Part shown: piece by piece, positions 24,264 through 53,800 of the stretch | Numbering within the stretch: the first letter of the stretch is position 1 | Layout: each line of letters begins with the position of its first letter | From: Brachynemurus nebulosus | Taxonomy: Eukaryota; Arthropoda; Insecta; Neuroptera; Myrmeleontidae | Length of the DNA stretch: 64,000 bases | Assembly: GCA_035578155.1 (NCBI GenBank) | Contig: JAPWDM010000001.1 | Span: 165,513,498-165,577,497, forward strand | Direction of reading: 5' to 3' | Translations under genes and position numbers: made by a program | The notes under the pieces: model-generated | The model's database searches: none | What the model saw: only the letters and a program-made list of their open reading frames with translations | Told to the model about the DNA's origin: nothing

Positions 24264-26293
24264 CAAGAGCTCACTGCAGGATCTTGCCCCCATCGAGTTA
24301 CCAAGTAAAATATTTTTTTTTAGATACTAGTGACTATAATCGATAAAAAAATTCGCACCTACCAGTATAAAAGTTGGCCATAAAATTTGTATGATTTTTT
24401 GAAAATAATTTCTGTAGTACTGTGGCGGTACCGTTCGTGTTACCACTTGAAATTAGTCTTATAATTTTTGTTTTTACGTGTAAAAATGAAATATCTTGGT
24501 CTGCCTCATTAAAAACGGGTCACTGTGAGGCAGCGAATTTTTTAATTAATTTTTTATTGTACCGTTAAGGTACCGATCGAGTTACCACTTCAAACTTAGA
24601 CGAAATTAAAGTTCGGACATTTATTAAACAATAAAAAAATACCTGCCAAGTCTTTGGCAATTTTTAGTACTCGGCAGGGAGCTTTGAATTTTCTTATTCC
24701 CTATATCGCTACATATATAGCGAGCTACTTATTTTTATTTTTTGTTGTTTATAAAATTAATAAAAATAAAAATAAATTATGGATTCTTCTTAATGATGAT
24801 ATGAAAATGATTTATGTGCATTATCATTATCTCAATATCATCATTTCTATTATTTATTTATTTATTTATTTATTTATTATTAAAGTTCTGCAAAAACTCT
24901 ATCACGCTGCTCTCTACTTACTCAAGACGCGCGAAGCTTTAAATATTTTTTTTATATATTTACTCATCTTGGTACTGCCTCAAACTTTGATTAAATTACA
25001 ATTTGCAAGTTTGAGTATGAAATTAATGGTTTGTTTCGTGAGCGTCATAAGCACAAAAATTATTTTTTATTACTCATGCGAGAGAAGTACTAACTTGGCG
25101 CACGCATTTCTCTACGCAAAATAGCTGTTTTCCCACTGTACTCTTCCCGCATAGTTTTTTGCGGGCGGAAAGTAACTTTCTACACGCAAATTGACAATAA
25201 AACACGCAAAATTTAATCAAAACATGCAAAGCCGCCTCCTGATTTTTCATTTAATAAATATTTCATAATTATTTCTATAGAAACCACCAACAAAGTAATT
25301 TAAACCATTGAGGAGAGAATCGAATAGAGAGAATGCTGGGTATTACAAAGAATTGGGAACTGGGAAACATAATTATGTTAATATGTTTGATTCAGTGCTC
25401 TGTGATTTAAACAATATTTAATTCAGAGAAAAAAAAGACGAACACTCAAAAATATTATTTTAAAAAGTAACAAAAATGTCAAAAATAGTATAAAAATAAT
25501 GGAGAAAAGATAATCGCCGATGGTGTGGCATATACTTTTTGTTAAATTAACCTTCAAACTGTAATTTAATCAAAGTTTGAGGCGGTAACAAGATGAGTAA
25601 ATATGTAAAAAAAAAATATTTGAAGATTAGCGCGCCTTGAGTAAGTAGAGAGCAGCGTGATAGAGTTTTTGCAGAACTTTGATAATAAATAAATAAGTAA
25701 ATAAATAATAGAAATGATGATATTGAGATAATGATAATGCACATAAATCATTTTAATATCATCATTAAGAAGAATCCATAATTTATTTTTATTTTTATTA
25801 ATTTTATAAACAACAAAAAATAAAATTAAGTAGCTCGCTATATATGTAGCGGTATAGGGAATAAGAAAATTCAAAGCTCCCTGCCGAGTACTAAAAATTG
25901 CCAAAGACTTGGCAGGTATTTTTTTATTGTTTAATAAATGTCCGAACTTTAATTTCGTCTAAGTTTGAAGTGGTAACTCGATTGGTACCTTAACGGTACA
26001 ATAAAAAATTAATTAAAAAATTCGCTGCCTCACAGTGACCCGTTTTTAATGAGGCAGACCAAGATATTTCATTTTTACACGTAAAAACAAAAATTATAAG
26101 ACTAATTTCAAGTGGTAACACGAAAGGTACCGACACAGTACTACAAAAATTATTTTCAAAAAATCATATAAATTTTATGGCCAACTTTTATACTGGCAGG
26201 TGCGAATTTTTTTATCGATTATAGTCACTAGTATCTAAAAAAAATATTTTACTTGGTAACTCGATGGGGGCAAGATCCTGCAGTGAGCTCTTG
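24264..26293. mobile_element. Large foldback element, arms of about 745 bp
   Basis: Left arm about 24264-25010, right arm about 25548-26293, spacer about 535 bases. Outer ends are CAAGAGCTCACTGCAGG and its complement. The arms differ by only scattered substitutions. Both translate to the same AIFSTRQGALNFLIPY-type frame in opposite directions, which ends in translated TTTA repeats and matches no family I know, so I do not call it a gene. Confidence 0.85.
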
Positions 26294-26647
26294 GACTAAT
26301 AGTTTGCCGTGTAAAATATAATAAAAATCAAAATTATTACTATTGATTTAGTTTTCCTAGCAACTAAAATGTTAAAATAAAGGAATTCTAATACGACAAT
26401 TGAAAAGATATAAAGTGTTTTAATTTCGCTGCTATTTCACTGCAGTTTTCGTTAACGATTCAAGCCGAAACCTGGAGTCGTCATACCTTTCTGAATCCTA
26501 TTCCATTAACGAGGAATACTCAATTATGGATCAAAAAAATAAAAATATTAGATAAATAAAATAAAACTTCTTTGGCTTTAGTATTCTAAAGATGAATAAT
26601 TTTTGAATCTTACTTTTAATTTCGTAGTCAAAACCACGGAAAAAACT

Positions 26648-26805
26648 GGACCACTGGGTAGTAAGGTTACAGTGATTATGATTCACTGGGTAATAAGGGC
26701 ATAGTGATTATGGATTACTGGGTAGCAAGATCATAGTGATTATAGACCACTGGGTAGTAAGGTCATAGTGACTGTAAACCACTGGATCGTAGTCATAATG
26801 ATTAA
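26648..26805 (+). repeat. Minisatellite, about 37-bp unit
   Basis: Four to five units of the type CCACTGGGTAGTAAGGTCAT followed by AGTGATTATGA, with substitutions. Confidence 0.8.
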
Positions 26806-27244
26806 GGTTAAGGATCACTAAAATCGCAAGATAAATTTTGATCCTTCGTAACATATAAGCGGAATGCGATCTTTTTCATTGCTTTTTGTTTTTGGCTTTT
26901 ACTTTATCAGCTACTGACTCCAACCCCTCCGTTTCGGAATAGGCGGGAATGGGACAAAAAAATTACTTCCGGTGACATCTCCATTTTAGAATCATTTAGC
27001 AAGCGAAGCCAATCACTATAAACAACATTTCGTACAGAATTTTGGAATATCTAATTTAAAAGTAATTGAAACCATAATTCAGATATTTTTAGGCAGACGA
27101 AATATTGGGCCACAGCTATAAAATATACATAATAACAATTATAATATATAATATATATATGTAGAAAATTATATAAAACACCAAAATTAAAACAAAATAG
27201 ACACTTGAGCGAAGCCAGGATGGGCTGCTAATAGTGAAATATAA

Positions 27245-28380
27245 ACCTAATGCAACGTTTTTCAACCTTTTTCAGTCACGACTCAGTAAATTTTAAAATA
27301 ATTTTGTGTGCACCAATCACATAATTATGACAATTACCTACTAGTTCTTTAAATTACAAAAAGCAGTTCTTTAACTCTTTAAATGATTAAGACGAGTAAA
27401 GTCGTCTTGAAATATGGCGGCTGAAAATGCTTCGATATGTACATATTCACTGGTACAGGTGCCGCCATCTGTGACAGATTTCCCGAAATACGGTATAATT
27501 CTAAATAATGTCAATTTTATCAACATAGTTTAGTATAATTTATATTTTGTAAATTCCTAGGGTTCACTTTTTTGATGTTGGAATCTTTAATATTTTTTCT
27601 TTTTCTCTTTTTGTAACCTTATCTATTATGTACTTATAACTGGCAGTAAAAAGTCTGGCATTTTGAGACAAAAATTTTTTTCCATATGGCTTGTTTAAAA
27701 GAGTTAATTTTAAATAGAACTGTTGTAGCTTAAAATCATTTCCGCTATTAATCGAAATAACATTAGGTCGTGTAATATAAAATGTTGTTTTCCGACCACT
27801 TAATCGACCATATATAATTCAGATAAATATCGACTTTTTTTTAAGCATTAAAAATATGCTTAAAAGCAATTCTTGTATTTTAAATGGAATTCTTGTAGCT
27901 TGGAATCATTCCGCCATTAACTGGAATAATATTAGGTCGTGTAATATGAAACATCGTTTTTCGACCACTTAATCTATCATGTAATTCAGATACATATCGA
28001 TACTCTTTTAAACATCAGAGAAATGTTTAAAAGCAATTCCTTAGTTTTAAAGATAATTCATTTAATTTGGAATCATTTCCGCCATTAGTTAAAATAACAT
28101 TAGGTCGTATTATATGAAAGATCCAACCATTTAGTCGACCATAAATATGACCAATTTAGATCCGCCATTTTCTTTTTTCAAACAAAATAGTTGTACCATA
28201 TTGTGCTAATCGTGTACTATTATGTACCATAAATAATAGAAGCTAAATCCCAAAAAATTTTGTAGTCATACATAAACTATTTTTGGACATAAAGTTAGCC
28301 CCGCCATTTTCTTTTTTAAAACAAAAAATGTTAGGTATGCTCTGTTATGCTGGGTGTGTGCAATCGTCGGTCATAAATTA
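27245..28380. repeat. Degenerate hAT-like repeat, copy 2
   Basis: Begins near ACGTTTTTCAACC and shares block order with 13105-14400. Inside, 27715-28160 holds three units of about 165 bp marked by ATTAGGTCGT at 27772, 27931 and 28099. No open frame. Confidence 0.5.
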
Positions 28381-28589
28381 AAAAAACATGTAGTTTTTTT
28401 CATCAAAAACCTTTTTTTAAACATTTTTGTAATTTATTGATTCACACATCTTTCTGTGGATCAGTGAAGTGAACACTCACGTTGAAGAGCATATAATATT
28501 ATATAATATTATAAGCTTATACTCAAAAAGACTTCTATTCTTCTGACCTATGAATTTTTCCAAATATTCAAATTGAGTTTATATGTTCA

Positions 28590-28970
28590 ATGGATAAAAT
28601 GGTAGATTTTATAAATTTTTATAAAGAATCATGTTATCGACAACGAAAAGCTGTAAGCTCTAAAAACGTATTACTAAAAAAATTATTACTTGAATCTAAT
28701 AATGTCAATTTTTTGATAAATCAGTTTTTACCTGAAGATGACGAGACCAGAAGTGAAGAATTAGACCAAGAAGAAAAAATGAATGTTTTTAAGATGTGTC
28801 AGAAAGTACTGGACCTTTTTGTTGGTAAAAGTTCTACCATTTCCTGTCCCAATCATTTAATTGGTTTGTTGACTATGATACTGGCATGTTTTTTTTTTTT
28901 TTCACTATTGTTTTCATTCTTCGTAATTGTCTTTCTACTGGGCAATAGAAGGTATTTCGTCAATATTTAG
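28590..28970 (+). CDS. Candidate ORF of unknown function (126 codons)
   Basis: The first 95 or so residues (MDKMVDFINFYKESCYRQRK onwards) look protein-like: mixed, charged, with an acidic EDDETRSEELDQEE patch and a helix-like stretch. The last 30 (FFFFSLLFSFFVIVFLL) are mostly translated poly-T and may be an intron polypyrimidine tract instead. If so, CAATAG near 28943-28948 would be the acceptor, leading to a frame with KVFRQYLEHESLGRNSRFY. No family is recognised. It may be a transposon remnant or chance. Confidence 0.25.
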   Translation: MDKMVDFINFYKESCYRQRKAVSSKNVLLKKLLLESNNVNFLINQFLPEDDETRSEELDQEEKMNVFKMCQKVLDLFVGKSSTISCPNHLIGLLTMILACFFFFSLLFSFFVIVFLLGNRRYFVNI

Positions 28971-29010
28971 AACATGAATCTCTTGGGCGAAATTCACGCT
29001 TTTATTAACT

Positions 29011-29277
29011 TTGCAAAACTATCCTTTTAATCATAGCATTCCCTTGAACACGTGTTTGGAAGAACAGTCTGCATTACAAACCCGTGTGCGTTTAGACGAC
29101 GAGAGACTTGAATTGTACACGTGTTTCGAGTGTTACAAAATCGTACGGGTTTCGAGACAACAATGTCTCCTAATGAACACGCAAACGGAAATACGCTTCC
29201 CGACTCGGCACCGTTCTTCGAAGCGGCGGTTCAAAAACATTAACCTAGTGCATTATTTCTGTAATTATCTTATTTAA
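29011..29277 (+). CDS. Candidate ORF or coding island, higher G+C, unknown
   Basis: About 200 bases of markedly higher G+C inside very AT-rich DNA. The plus frame reads NTCLEEQSALQTRVRLDDER, then a cysteine-containing and basic stretch ending SSKRRFK. There is no ATG near the start. It lies in a different frame from the ORF at 28590 and just left of a MITE. It could be an exon, a transposon remnant or chance; no family is recognised. Confidence 0.2.
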   Translation: MQNYPFNHSIPLNTCLEEQSALQTRVRLDDERLELYTCFECYKIVRVSRQQCLLMNTQTEIRFPTRHRSSKRRFKNINLVHYFCNYLI

Positions 29278-29326
29278 AATTTTATCTATATAATGGTTAA
29301 ATTATTTGTTATCTTTATCTAGATGT

Positions 29327-29584
29327 CATGGGCGCCCATCTCTATTGACCGGGGGGGGGGGGGGGGGGGCATGCCCCCCTAGCTAGCCAGGATTGAAAGG
29401 AAATTAGAAAGAGTTCGGAGAGCAAAACGACGTTGTTAATGGTATTTTTTTGGGTTATATATAGTATGGCCCCCGTGATTTGTGGGGGGGGGAAAAAAGA
29501 TAAAAAAAATGTTCCGAAATTTTCTCCGGAAGTTCACTTTTCACCCTTCGCCTTCCCCTGGAATCCATCATATGGGCGCCCATG
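29327..29584. mobile_element. hAT-like MITE with poly-G core, 8-bp TSD
   Basis: Ends CATGGGCGCCCAT and ATGGGCGCCCATG, themselves palindromic. Exact 8-bp TSD CTAGATGT at 29319-29326 and 29585-29592. A run of about 19 G lies just inside the left end. The end sequence resembles that of the element at 2252. Confidence 0.85.
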
Positions 29585-30346
29585 CTAGATGTTTTAAATT
29601 ATCTATTATCTGTTATCTAGATAGTAAAATTCAATATCTTGCCCAACACTGATTATAGTAATATCAGAAGCTCCAGGAGACTTTTTTTAGTTAAAATAAT
29701 AACATCTCTTATTATTTAACTGATTTTCAGTTTTATCATAATTTGACTTTCTGAATCATTAAAAAAATTATTTATTTGACTTTGACTAAAGTATTTTTTT
29801 ATTTAATATGTTCAAATCAAAGCTAGTATCGCTTAAAACTGATTTATACATTTTGAAAATATGAAAAAGGGGTTAAAAATAAAAAAACGCATTTGGGAGG
29901 GTTTTTAAATTCTTTTTTTTTTATTTATTTAAAAAAAATTATACAGATACAGTTGGACATCTACAATAGTATGTGTACATATATCTTTAAAGTAACACTT
30001 TGCATACAATTTTCAAAAAAAAAAAAAAAAAATAGTTTAAACTATTAAATGCCATTTACTAAATATTTAGAAAGAAAAATGTTTTGACGATATTAGTAGT
30101 TTTCATAATCTTTGTTAATCCATGTTACTTTTCGGAACAGATACAAATTTTTGGGCAACTTTATTAAACGTGTTAATTATTTTAAATTTCTACTACGATT
30201 ACACCGGTCTATTATTTTTTTACATTTACGTTGACCTTTTTACAGTTTCTTATTAAATTTGAAAATCCCCAAATTAAATACATACTAAACGTAGATTCAT
30301 TAAAAATTTTGTAGACAAAACTACAAATAATTTAATAATTAATTTA

Positions 30347-30873
30347 GATATCAGATCAGTCCATAAGTTCATGCGTATTAATAGTATGCATGGAATTCAC
30401 CACGATTCATTTACTAAACCAATACAATTTTGAACTTGTCGAAACTTGTCATCGTTTGACTAACATATTATTCAGTTCATCACCAAGTTTCGTAAATATC
30501 GAACGCATTTTAGTACCCATAGAAGATGAATATAGATAATCAGTACAAACGTGCTGTGCTACATTTTTGATTTTCGTGTGGTGAATCTACCAGGTCTGCA
30601 GCGATAAAAATAGTGTATATGGTGAACACACTATTAGTGTAAGGACTGCCCAGAAATGGTTTAAAAAATTTAAAGCAGCATTTATGATGAACCCCGTTCA
30701 GAACGTCCCGTTAATTTTGATGATGACATTCTTCGAAATCTTGTGGAGTTAGAGTCACAATTAACAGTGGGTTAGATCGCAGAAAGGATGAATTGTATTT
30801 AATTGTGTTTTTTTTATATTATTTAAAAATTTACCAGAAAAATACGCACGAACCTATGGACTGACCTGATATG
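30347..30873 (+). mobile_element. Decayed mariner-like element, internally deleted
   Basis: Inverted ends share ATATCAG(A/G)TCAGTCCATA and GTTC(A/G)TGCGTAT. Inside, the plus strand retains fragments of a mariner transposase helix-turn-helix (AQKWFKKFKA, then PVNFDDDILRNLVE after a frame change), broken by stops and frameshifts. The catalytic half is missing. Confidence 0.75.
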
Positions 30874-31303
30874 TTATTATACCTGTAAATGCGGAATAGG
30901 TTCTAATTTCTTTTTATTTTATTTTTTTTTTTTTCAGATATTTATTAACACTTTAATGGGCGCTCATACAACATATGGGTGGTAGCCAAAACAACCGTAG
31001 AAATGGACCACACATGCTGCTGCAGATGGATATTGGTCAATAACATGAGTAACACACACTGAGTGTGATGATTTTTTTAAAAGTACGACGGATAACTTAA
31101 TAAATATTTTATATTTTTTATCACTTTATTGTTATTGCATTTATTTGTATTGTCTTTTTTATTAAAAATGTGTGTATTCGCACATACTGAATTATTTCGT
31201 GAATTTGGTTTTATTTATTTATTTAATTCTTTAAAAATATTACCAGCCTCTTGGGAAGTTTTTTGCGTAGACATGTAGCCATTAAAGTGTTAATTATAAT
31301 TTA

Positions 31304-31833
31304 GGGGCTGTCCATTAATCACGTGAGGCTTGAAAGGGGGGGGAGGGGTCCCATAAAAAATCACGAAATATCACAAGGGGGTGGGGGGGGGGGGGTAAAG
31401 TAATATATCACGTGTATTTATTTTTTCGGCAAGTGCGCGATACTCAACCGAAAAGCGGCGTTACATGTATTTATTTTTTCGTCAAACGCGCACAAAATCG
31501 AAAACGGCTTGTAGTGTGATCTTGATTCGCTATTAATATAATAGTCCAGAGATGCACAATGTTCGTCCTTCCCGCATCCTCACGCGACGATCGAACGGTA
31601 GATCGAGAGAGATTCTCTGCGTAGTGCGCGAAAATGATGACGCCGAGTGGCTTGATGAAACCGATGTTGATCTTCAACAAAGCACTGTGCCAACAACTGA
31701 TTTGCAAGATGCTTATCCAGTTATTGGTGTTGAAGAAAGTCTTGCTAATCCGTGGTCCGAAAATACTGTACATTAAGTAATGTTCATGTATTAGTACAAA
31801 AAAGTTTTTCGCATTTCTATTATTTTTGTCAAT

Positions 31834-31873
<40 letters not shown>

Positions 31874-32121
31874 CAACCTTTCTGTCTACTTCTGAACGTT
31901 ATTATAGTAGTGTTTAATTTTCTATAATAAAATTAGATGATACTTATACCAGTATTTTTTAAATATTAAAAAAAAATTAGATTCTTTGCAGGTACGAAAA
32001 AATACACGTGATATACGGGGGGGGGGGGGGGGGGTAGCCTTAAACCTCACCATGTATCACCAAGGGGGAGGGGGGGTTAAAAAATGCAAAAAAAAACATC
32101 ACGTGATTAATGGACGGCCCC
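31304..32121. mobile_element. PIF/Harbinger-like element, 818 bp, TTA target site
   Basis: Inverted ends GGGGC(T/C)GTCCATTAATCA, flanked by TTA at 31301-31303 and 32122-32124. A 3-bp TWA duplication and G-rich ends are typical of PIF/Harbinger. Long G runs lie inside both ends. A plus frame at 31552-31776 (MHNVRPSRILTRRSNGRS onwards, with ending VEESLANPWSENTVH) is higher in G+C and may be a leftover of the element's coding part, but I cannot place it in a transposase. Confidence 0.75.
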
Positions 32122-32140
32122 TTACCTACATTTAGCGATC

Positions 32141-32610
32141 ATACACAATCAATGAAATAAGGAATAAGAAATAAGGAATAAGATATATGCCATCTAGTGA
32201 CGTTGAATGGAACTTTAATGAAATAAATAAGAAAGAAGAAATAAGTAATAAGGAATAAGAAATAAGAAGTATGTCATCTAGTGACGTTGAATGAAACTTT
32301 AAAACTTAACTGTTCATGAGTAAATGTATTTAGGTATTTTTGTACATCAGAATTCATGAAAAAGCAACGTTCGTGATGACTTTTTTGTCACTAAGTGAAA
32401 AAAATCACAAATTTTGACGTAAAAAAATATCTAAATATTTATATCTATGACCAGTTACGTTAAAGTGCCATTCAACATCACTAGATGGCATACTCCTTAT
32501 TTCTTATTCCTTATTTCTTATTTCATTAAAGTTCCATTCAACGTCACTAGATAGCATACTTCTTATTCCTTATTTTTTATTTCTTATTCCTTATTTCATT
32601 GATTGTGTAT
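32141..32610. mobile_element. Foldback repeat with tandem units in each arm
   Basis: Ends ATACACAATCAATGAAATAA and its complement. Each arm carries two copies of a unit with GTGACGTTGAATG and GGAATAAG runs; the right arm has the complementary order. The spacer is about 32300-32455. Confidence 0.75.
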
Positions 32611-34980
32611 ACAGCCTTACCTGTTTATATGTTATTAAAAAAATTAATTATTATTAAATTATTAAACTGATATTTAACATAAATGACATTAAATTAGCGA
32701 TTCTCGATTTAACAAAAATAGCAAACCTTGACCATGTTTTTTTAAACACGAATTTTTCTAATATTTTCTCAATTTGCTAATTTTTTTTTCCTCAATATAA
32801 CATGTTTAACAAAGATAATGAAAATTACTATTTATTTAGAAAGGAAATTCATTTTTAACGACATATGACAACTGTTCATTTTTAGCTATAAAATTTTATT
32901 TAATTTTTTATAAACAATATAAACATAGTTTTCTTTTTAAACGTTTTTTTAACAAACAAATACTCATATGATTGAAATTAGAAAACATATTTCGACACTA
33001 GAAAAAAAATCGGACAAACAAAAGTTATTAGCGATAAAAAATATCAAATTTCGAAAAAAAAAATGACCCAAAAAAATTGTTTTCTCTCAAATACCATTGT
33101 ATATGTCTACAAAATAAACCCAATTATCTAATCCCACTAATAAATACGAATAACACAGTCACTCATAAACCACACATAACATATGCAACAAATCGGAACA
33201 CGTATATCACGTATATTTTAATATGTCTCTAAGAAAATAAAATTTCACGAACATTCATTCAAAAACACGTAAATTTTGTTTTCAAATATGTACACAACTT
33301 TTTCTTTTTCAAATGAGAACGACTGTGAAAACAAAATGAGCAATTAACTTATTTTAAAAAATCCGCACGTTAACACAAAATTTGATGAGATAATTTTCAT
33401 TAACTATAAATATATACAAAGCTGTCTTAATATACAAGTGATTCATAATATAATTTTTTTATTATTGCAAATAGTCACAAAAGTATACTGGAAAATTTAT
33501 TAATTTCAATAGGAACCATGAAAAGCGATGAAAATGCCACCTAGAGACAAACAAATTGATTAGGTAATGTCAATTATTTTTTCCTAGATTACCAATAATG
33601 TGAAACTGGAATCAATTCATTATGAACCTTTTTTATCAGATTGTTAAAACTTGTTTTTACAGAAGTTGCGTAAAAAGCTTAAAAAAGCTGTCCTAATGAA
33701 AAATGACAAGCAAAACAACATTCAAAGAATACTGTGAAATTTTACTCATATCCATAAAATAACAAACTCACAAACAATTATAGTCCGAGAGCCCATCGTA
33801 TACAAATCCTCTGAATAAGATTCATGAACGAATTTATATGCATGAGGAGTAATATCACAAGCTTAAACGGAACCACCATTTATTTAAATGTCACAGAATA
33901 TAACGTCATTTTTAGTTATTAATATTTTTATTATGTCGTTCATGTATCTTATCCATAGAATTTACATACGATGGACTCTCGAACTATTAACATTTAGACG
34001 ATGATGTAACAAATATCAGGAATGTCAAGATGTTGAACTGATTTTTGAGTTTCGGCACACTTGCAGTTTCTAATAAATTCAAATTAGAGTTAATCAATGT
34101 TAACGTAGTTCTATTTTGAATGATGAGTATTTAAATTTCGTACGTCTGATGACGATTTCTGCCTGGTTAAAAAAGCAAATTGGCGATTTACCAATTGCTA
34201 TAATTACTATCATGATTTAGACTACCTTTTATAGGCTCTAAATCCAAATTTTACTTTTTTTCCATTTTCATTTACTAATTTGATGTTTCAAAATATAATT
34301 TTTTTTGACAGAACCTACTTTTCGTTATAAATTATATCACTAGGTAGCGCGCTTATCCCCAGAGGTGCTGTCATCAATTGGTCACACACGGTCCCTATAT
34401 AAGTTTTCATGAAACACTTGTATATATGTATAATCAAATAATTAACAATTTTGAAAAGTTTAATGAAAAAAGTACTATGTAGTATCAATTTTAAACGTTT
34501 AATTTTTTTAATTTTTTTTATAGATTTTCGGTTATTTATTTTTTTTAAATATTTTTAGTATTTTATTCATAAACTTAACTTACTAAAAACTGTTAATTAT
34601 TTAAGTATGGCGATTGTTTCAATGAATATATACAGTTTCTGAAATTGATCTACGAGAGAAAATTATCTATAAAATGTTGTAATTTTCATTAAATTATAAT
34701 CCTACAAAAGATGACGTTTACGTACGTGCGATACCGCAATGTAAGAAAAACGTAGAAAAAAAAAATCGAGGATATCCCCACTGTCCTTACTGATATCTAT
34801 GAAATTGTACCAGCGAAGTAATAAAGTATTTTAAGGAAATGGGTAAAAAATGCGGCATAAATTAACTTAATAAACTAAATAATAGATGGCGCGAACGTAA
34901 TAATTTCGAGCAACTAATTAAGAAATGACATTTATATTATTTTATGTTCGTATGTGTTGACGATGAAACAAATGGTTACG
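32611..34980. other. No gene seen; includes 3' flank of poly(A) polymerase
   Basis: AT-rich, few repeats, no long frames. The right part (about 34560-34980) probably holds the poly(A) polymerase 3'UTR, given the minus-strand AATAAA at 34562-34567. Confidence 0.5.
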
Positions 34981-51616
<16,636 letters not shown>

Positions 51617-52764
51617 GATGGTTGCTAAAATTACCTTATTTAGTTAAATATGTGTCGTATCACCCAAATACTTTAAAAATTCAAGTACTTACTTGGAAAT
51701 ATTAGCAGTAATTCTAAATTATTAACCAAGACACTCAGAATTACTTAGCTAGTGAATCTAGAATAAGTTCTAGATTGACGTTTACCGTGAATAAAAATAT
51801 TACATATTTAAGAGGTTAACTATCATTGTAAAAGGAATATGTTTTAATATTGTACAGGATACAAGCACAAAACGTTAATTTTCATATATAAACACAATAT
51901 GCTCATGATGAAATAATGATAAAACGAAATTGAACCTAGTCTACATATACGACATATACAAAAGCCACTGAGGAATGGATATATATATATTTTTTAATTA
52001 GCAACTATTGTATTCTTATAAACACTACACACTATGTTTATCAATATTGAATTATTTACAATATCACTTATAATACACATCACTTTTTACGAATAACATT
52101 TTATTTTTTTTAATAAAACTAAGGTTCTCCATTTCAACACACATACATACAGAATCATTCATTAAACAGCAAAATACTGGGAAATTTGCGTTACATCTAC
52201 CACTAACTTCATTACCATAGAAAATTCACGAGCTCGTGAGGCTCACACGCTCACAATCAAACAGCTTATCTTTTTAGACATGTTCGGCGTAATACATAAC
52301 TATTGCTTGTCCGTGAACTGAAGGTATTTGAAGCAAGGCCAATAGTGGGAATCTATCTTTGTCTGTGTTATTTTCATAGTAAGTATGTATAACTAAGCAC
52401 TAATTGTAAGTAAATAGAGAGAGCACAGTGATATATACAAGATATACAATGTATATGTAAATGAGGCCAAAAAAATGACAAATGTTGACAAATATGGCGG
52501 TTAAACAGAGTTGAATTTAAAATTTTGTTATATTTATTGATGTTATATTTATTGTTATAAGTATTATTGGAATAATTATTAATAAATAGTCTCAAATTAC
52601 CACAAAAATTACATACAAGTTAAAAAATATTTATTACCATCGACTCTGTAAGTTATAAAGTGTTAACCAATATGGCGATTTGGCTTCAAAAAAAAAAAAA
52701 AAATGTGTACTCCATCTATTGTATGGTGCGTGCATAATATGTATTCTAATATCAATGATGTAAT

Positions 52765-53800
52765 GATGTATGTATCCACTCCCACCAGTCACCTAGCTCT
52801 ACATACATACCGAATATCACACATACTAACATCCACAATACTACACATACAAACACAAACTCTAAATATGTATATAACCATAGAAAGTGGGGATGCTTCT
52901 CCCATTTTTGTGACGTAAAATTCGGGTTACAATCGGATTACTATCATATAGTAGTTTGGCCCCTTGCGTAGCTGTATCCCTTGTGTCGGTTGTATCCATG
53001 GATATAGATAGTATATACGCCATATACTCTCTCAATGGTCGTATGACGACCAAGCAAAGCACCATAGAACACTAGAAACCATAGAACACTAGAAGCCAAC
53101 TAACATAAAAAAAGTGAAATTCGCTTGGAGTCATTTGTAAGCCAGTCACAGCTTAAGGCATTAGTCCGTCAGTAGTCGTCGTCGAGTCAACATACCATTG
53201 TATTAACAATATACCCATTGTTACTTGAACACGTTGAACAGCTCTCTCTGGTAATACGTGTGTTGTGGTTGTATGCGTGTATACACATACTACTACAAAA
53301 AACCAAACTAATACACTGCAAACAGTGTGTATGTACACAAACAGAGTACGTCACAAACTCATTACAAGTGGAACAGAGGCAAAGCCAATCTAGTTTGTCC
53401 CCTTGCTAGAAACCAACTAATATTAAAAACGTGTAATTGGCGCGGAGTTATTTGGAGTCGTGTCACAGCTTAAGGCATTAGTCAGTCCGTGTCCTTCGTC
53501 GAACGAACACAGCGTTGTGTTAACAATGTAACCAGCTACTAGTTAGTCGTCCATCGACTCTTCAAGCGTATACTTGCATTATTACGCTGTTCACTGTTCA
53601 TTGTTAGCAGGTACATACATGCTGTTGTTCTTGTGTATGTACCCACTCCCACCTTAGACCACTTAGCTGCATACATAAAGAGTATCACACAGCAAACATC
53701 CACAACGCTACACATACCAACACAAACTCTAAATACGTATACAACTTTCCACGGGATGCATATTATTAAACAGTAGTTTGGCCCCTTGCAAAGCACCTTG
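52765..53800. repeat. Partly duplicated interval between poly(A) polymerase and CRIPT
   Basis: 52767-52890 recurs at 53635-53750 (CACTCCCACC, ACAAACACAAACTCTAAATA). 53090-53230 recurs at 53405-53540 (CACAGCTTAAGGCATTAGTC). AGTAGTTTGGCCCCTTGC occurs at about 52950 and 53770. Part of it recurs at 55604-55712. No frame is convincing; this may be a low-copy repeat or contain noncoding exons. Confidence 0.7.

Noticed and set aside
24654..25124. 156-codon open frame with membrane-like composition
   Set aside because: It lies in the left arm of the large palindrome, and the same protein appears inverted in the right arm. Much of it is translated TTTA and AAAT repeat; no family is recognisable.
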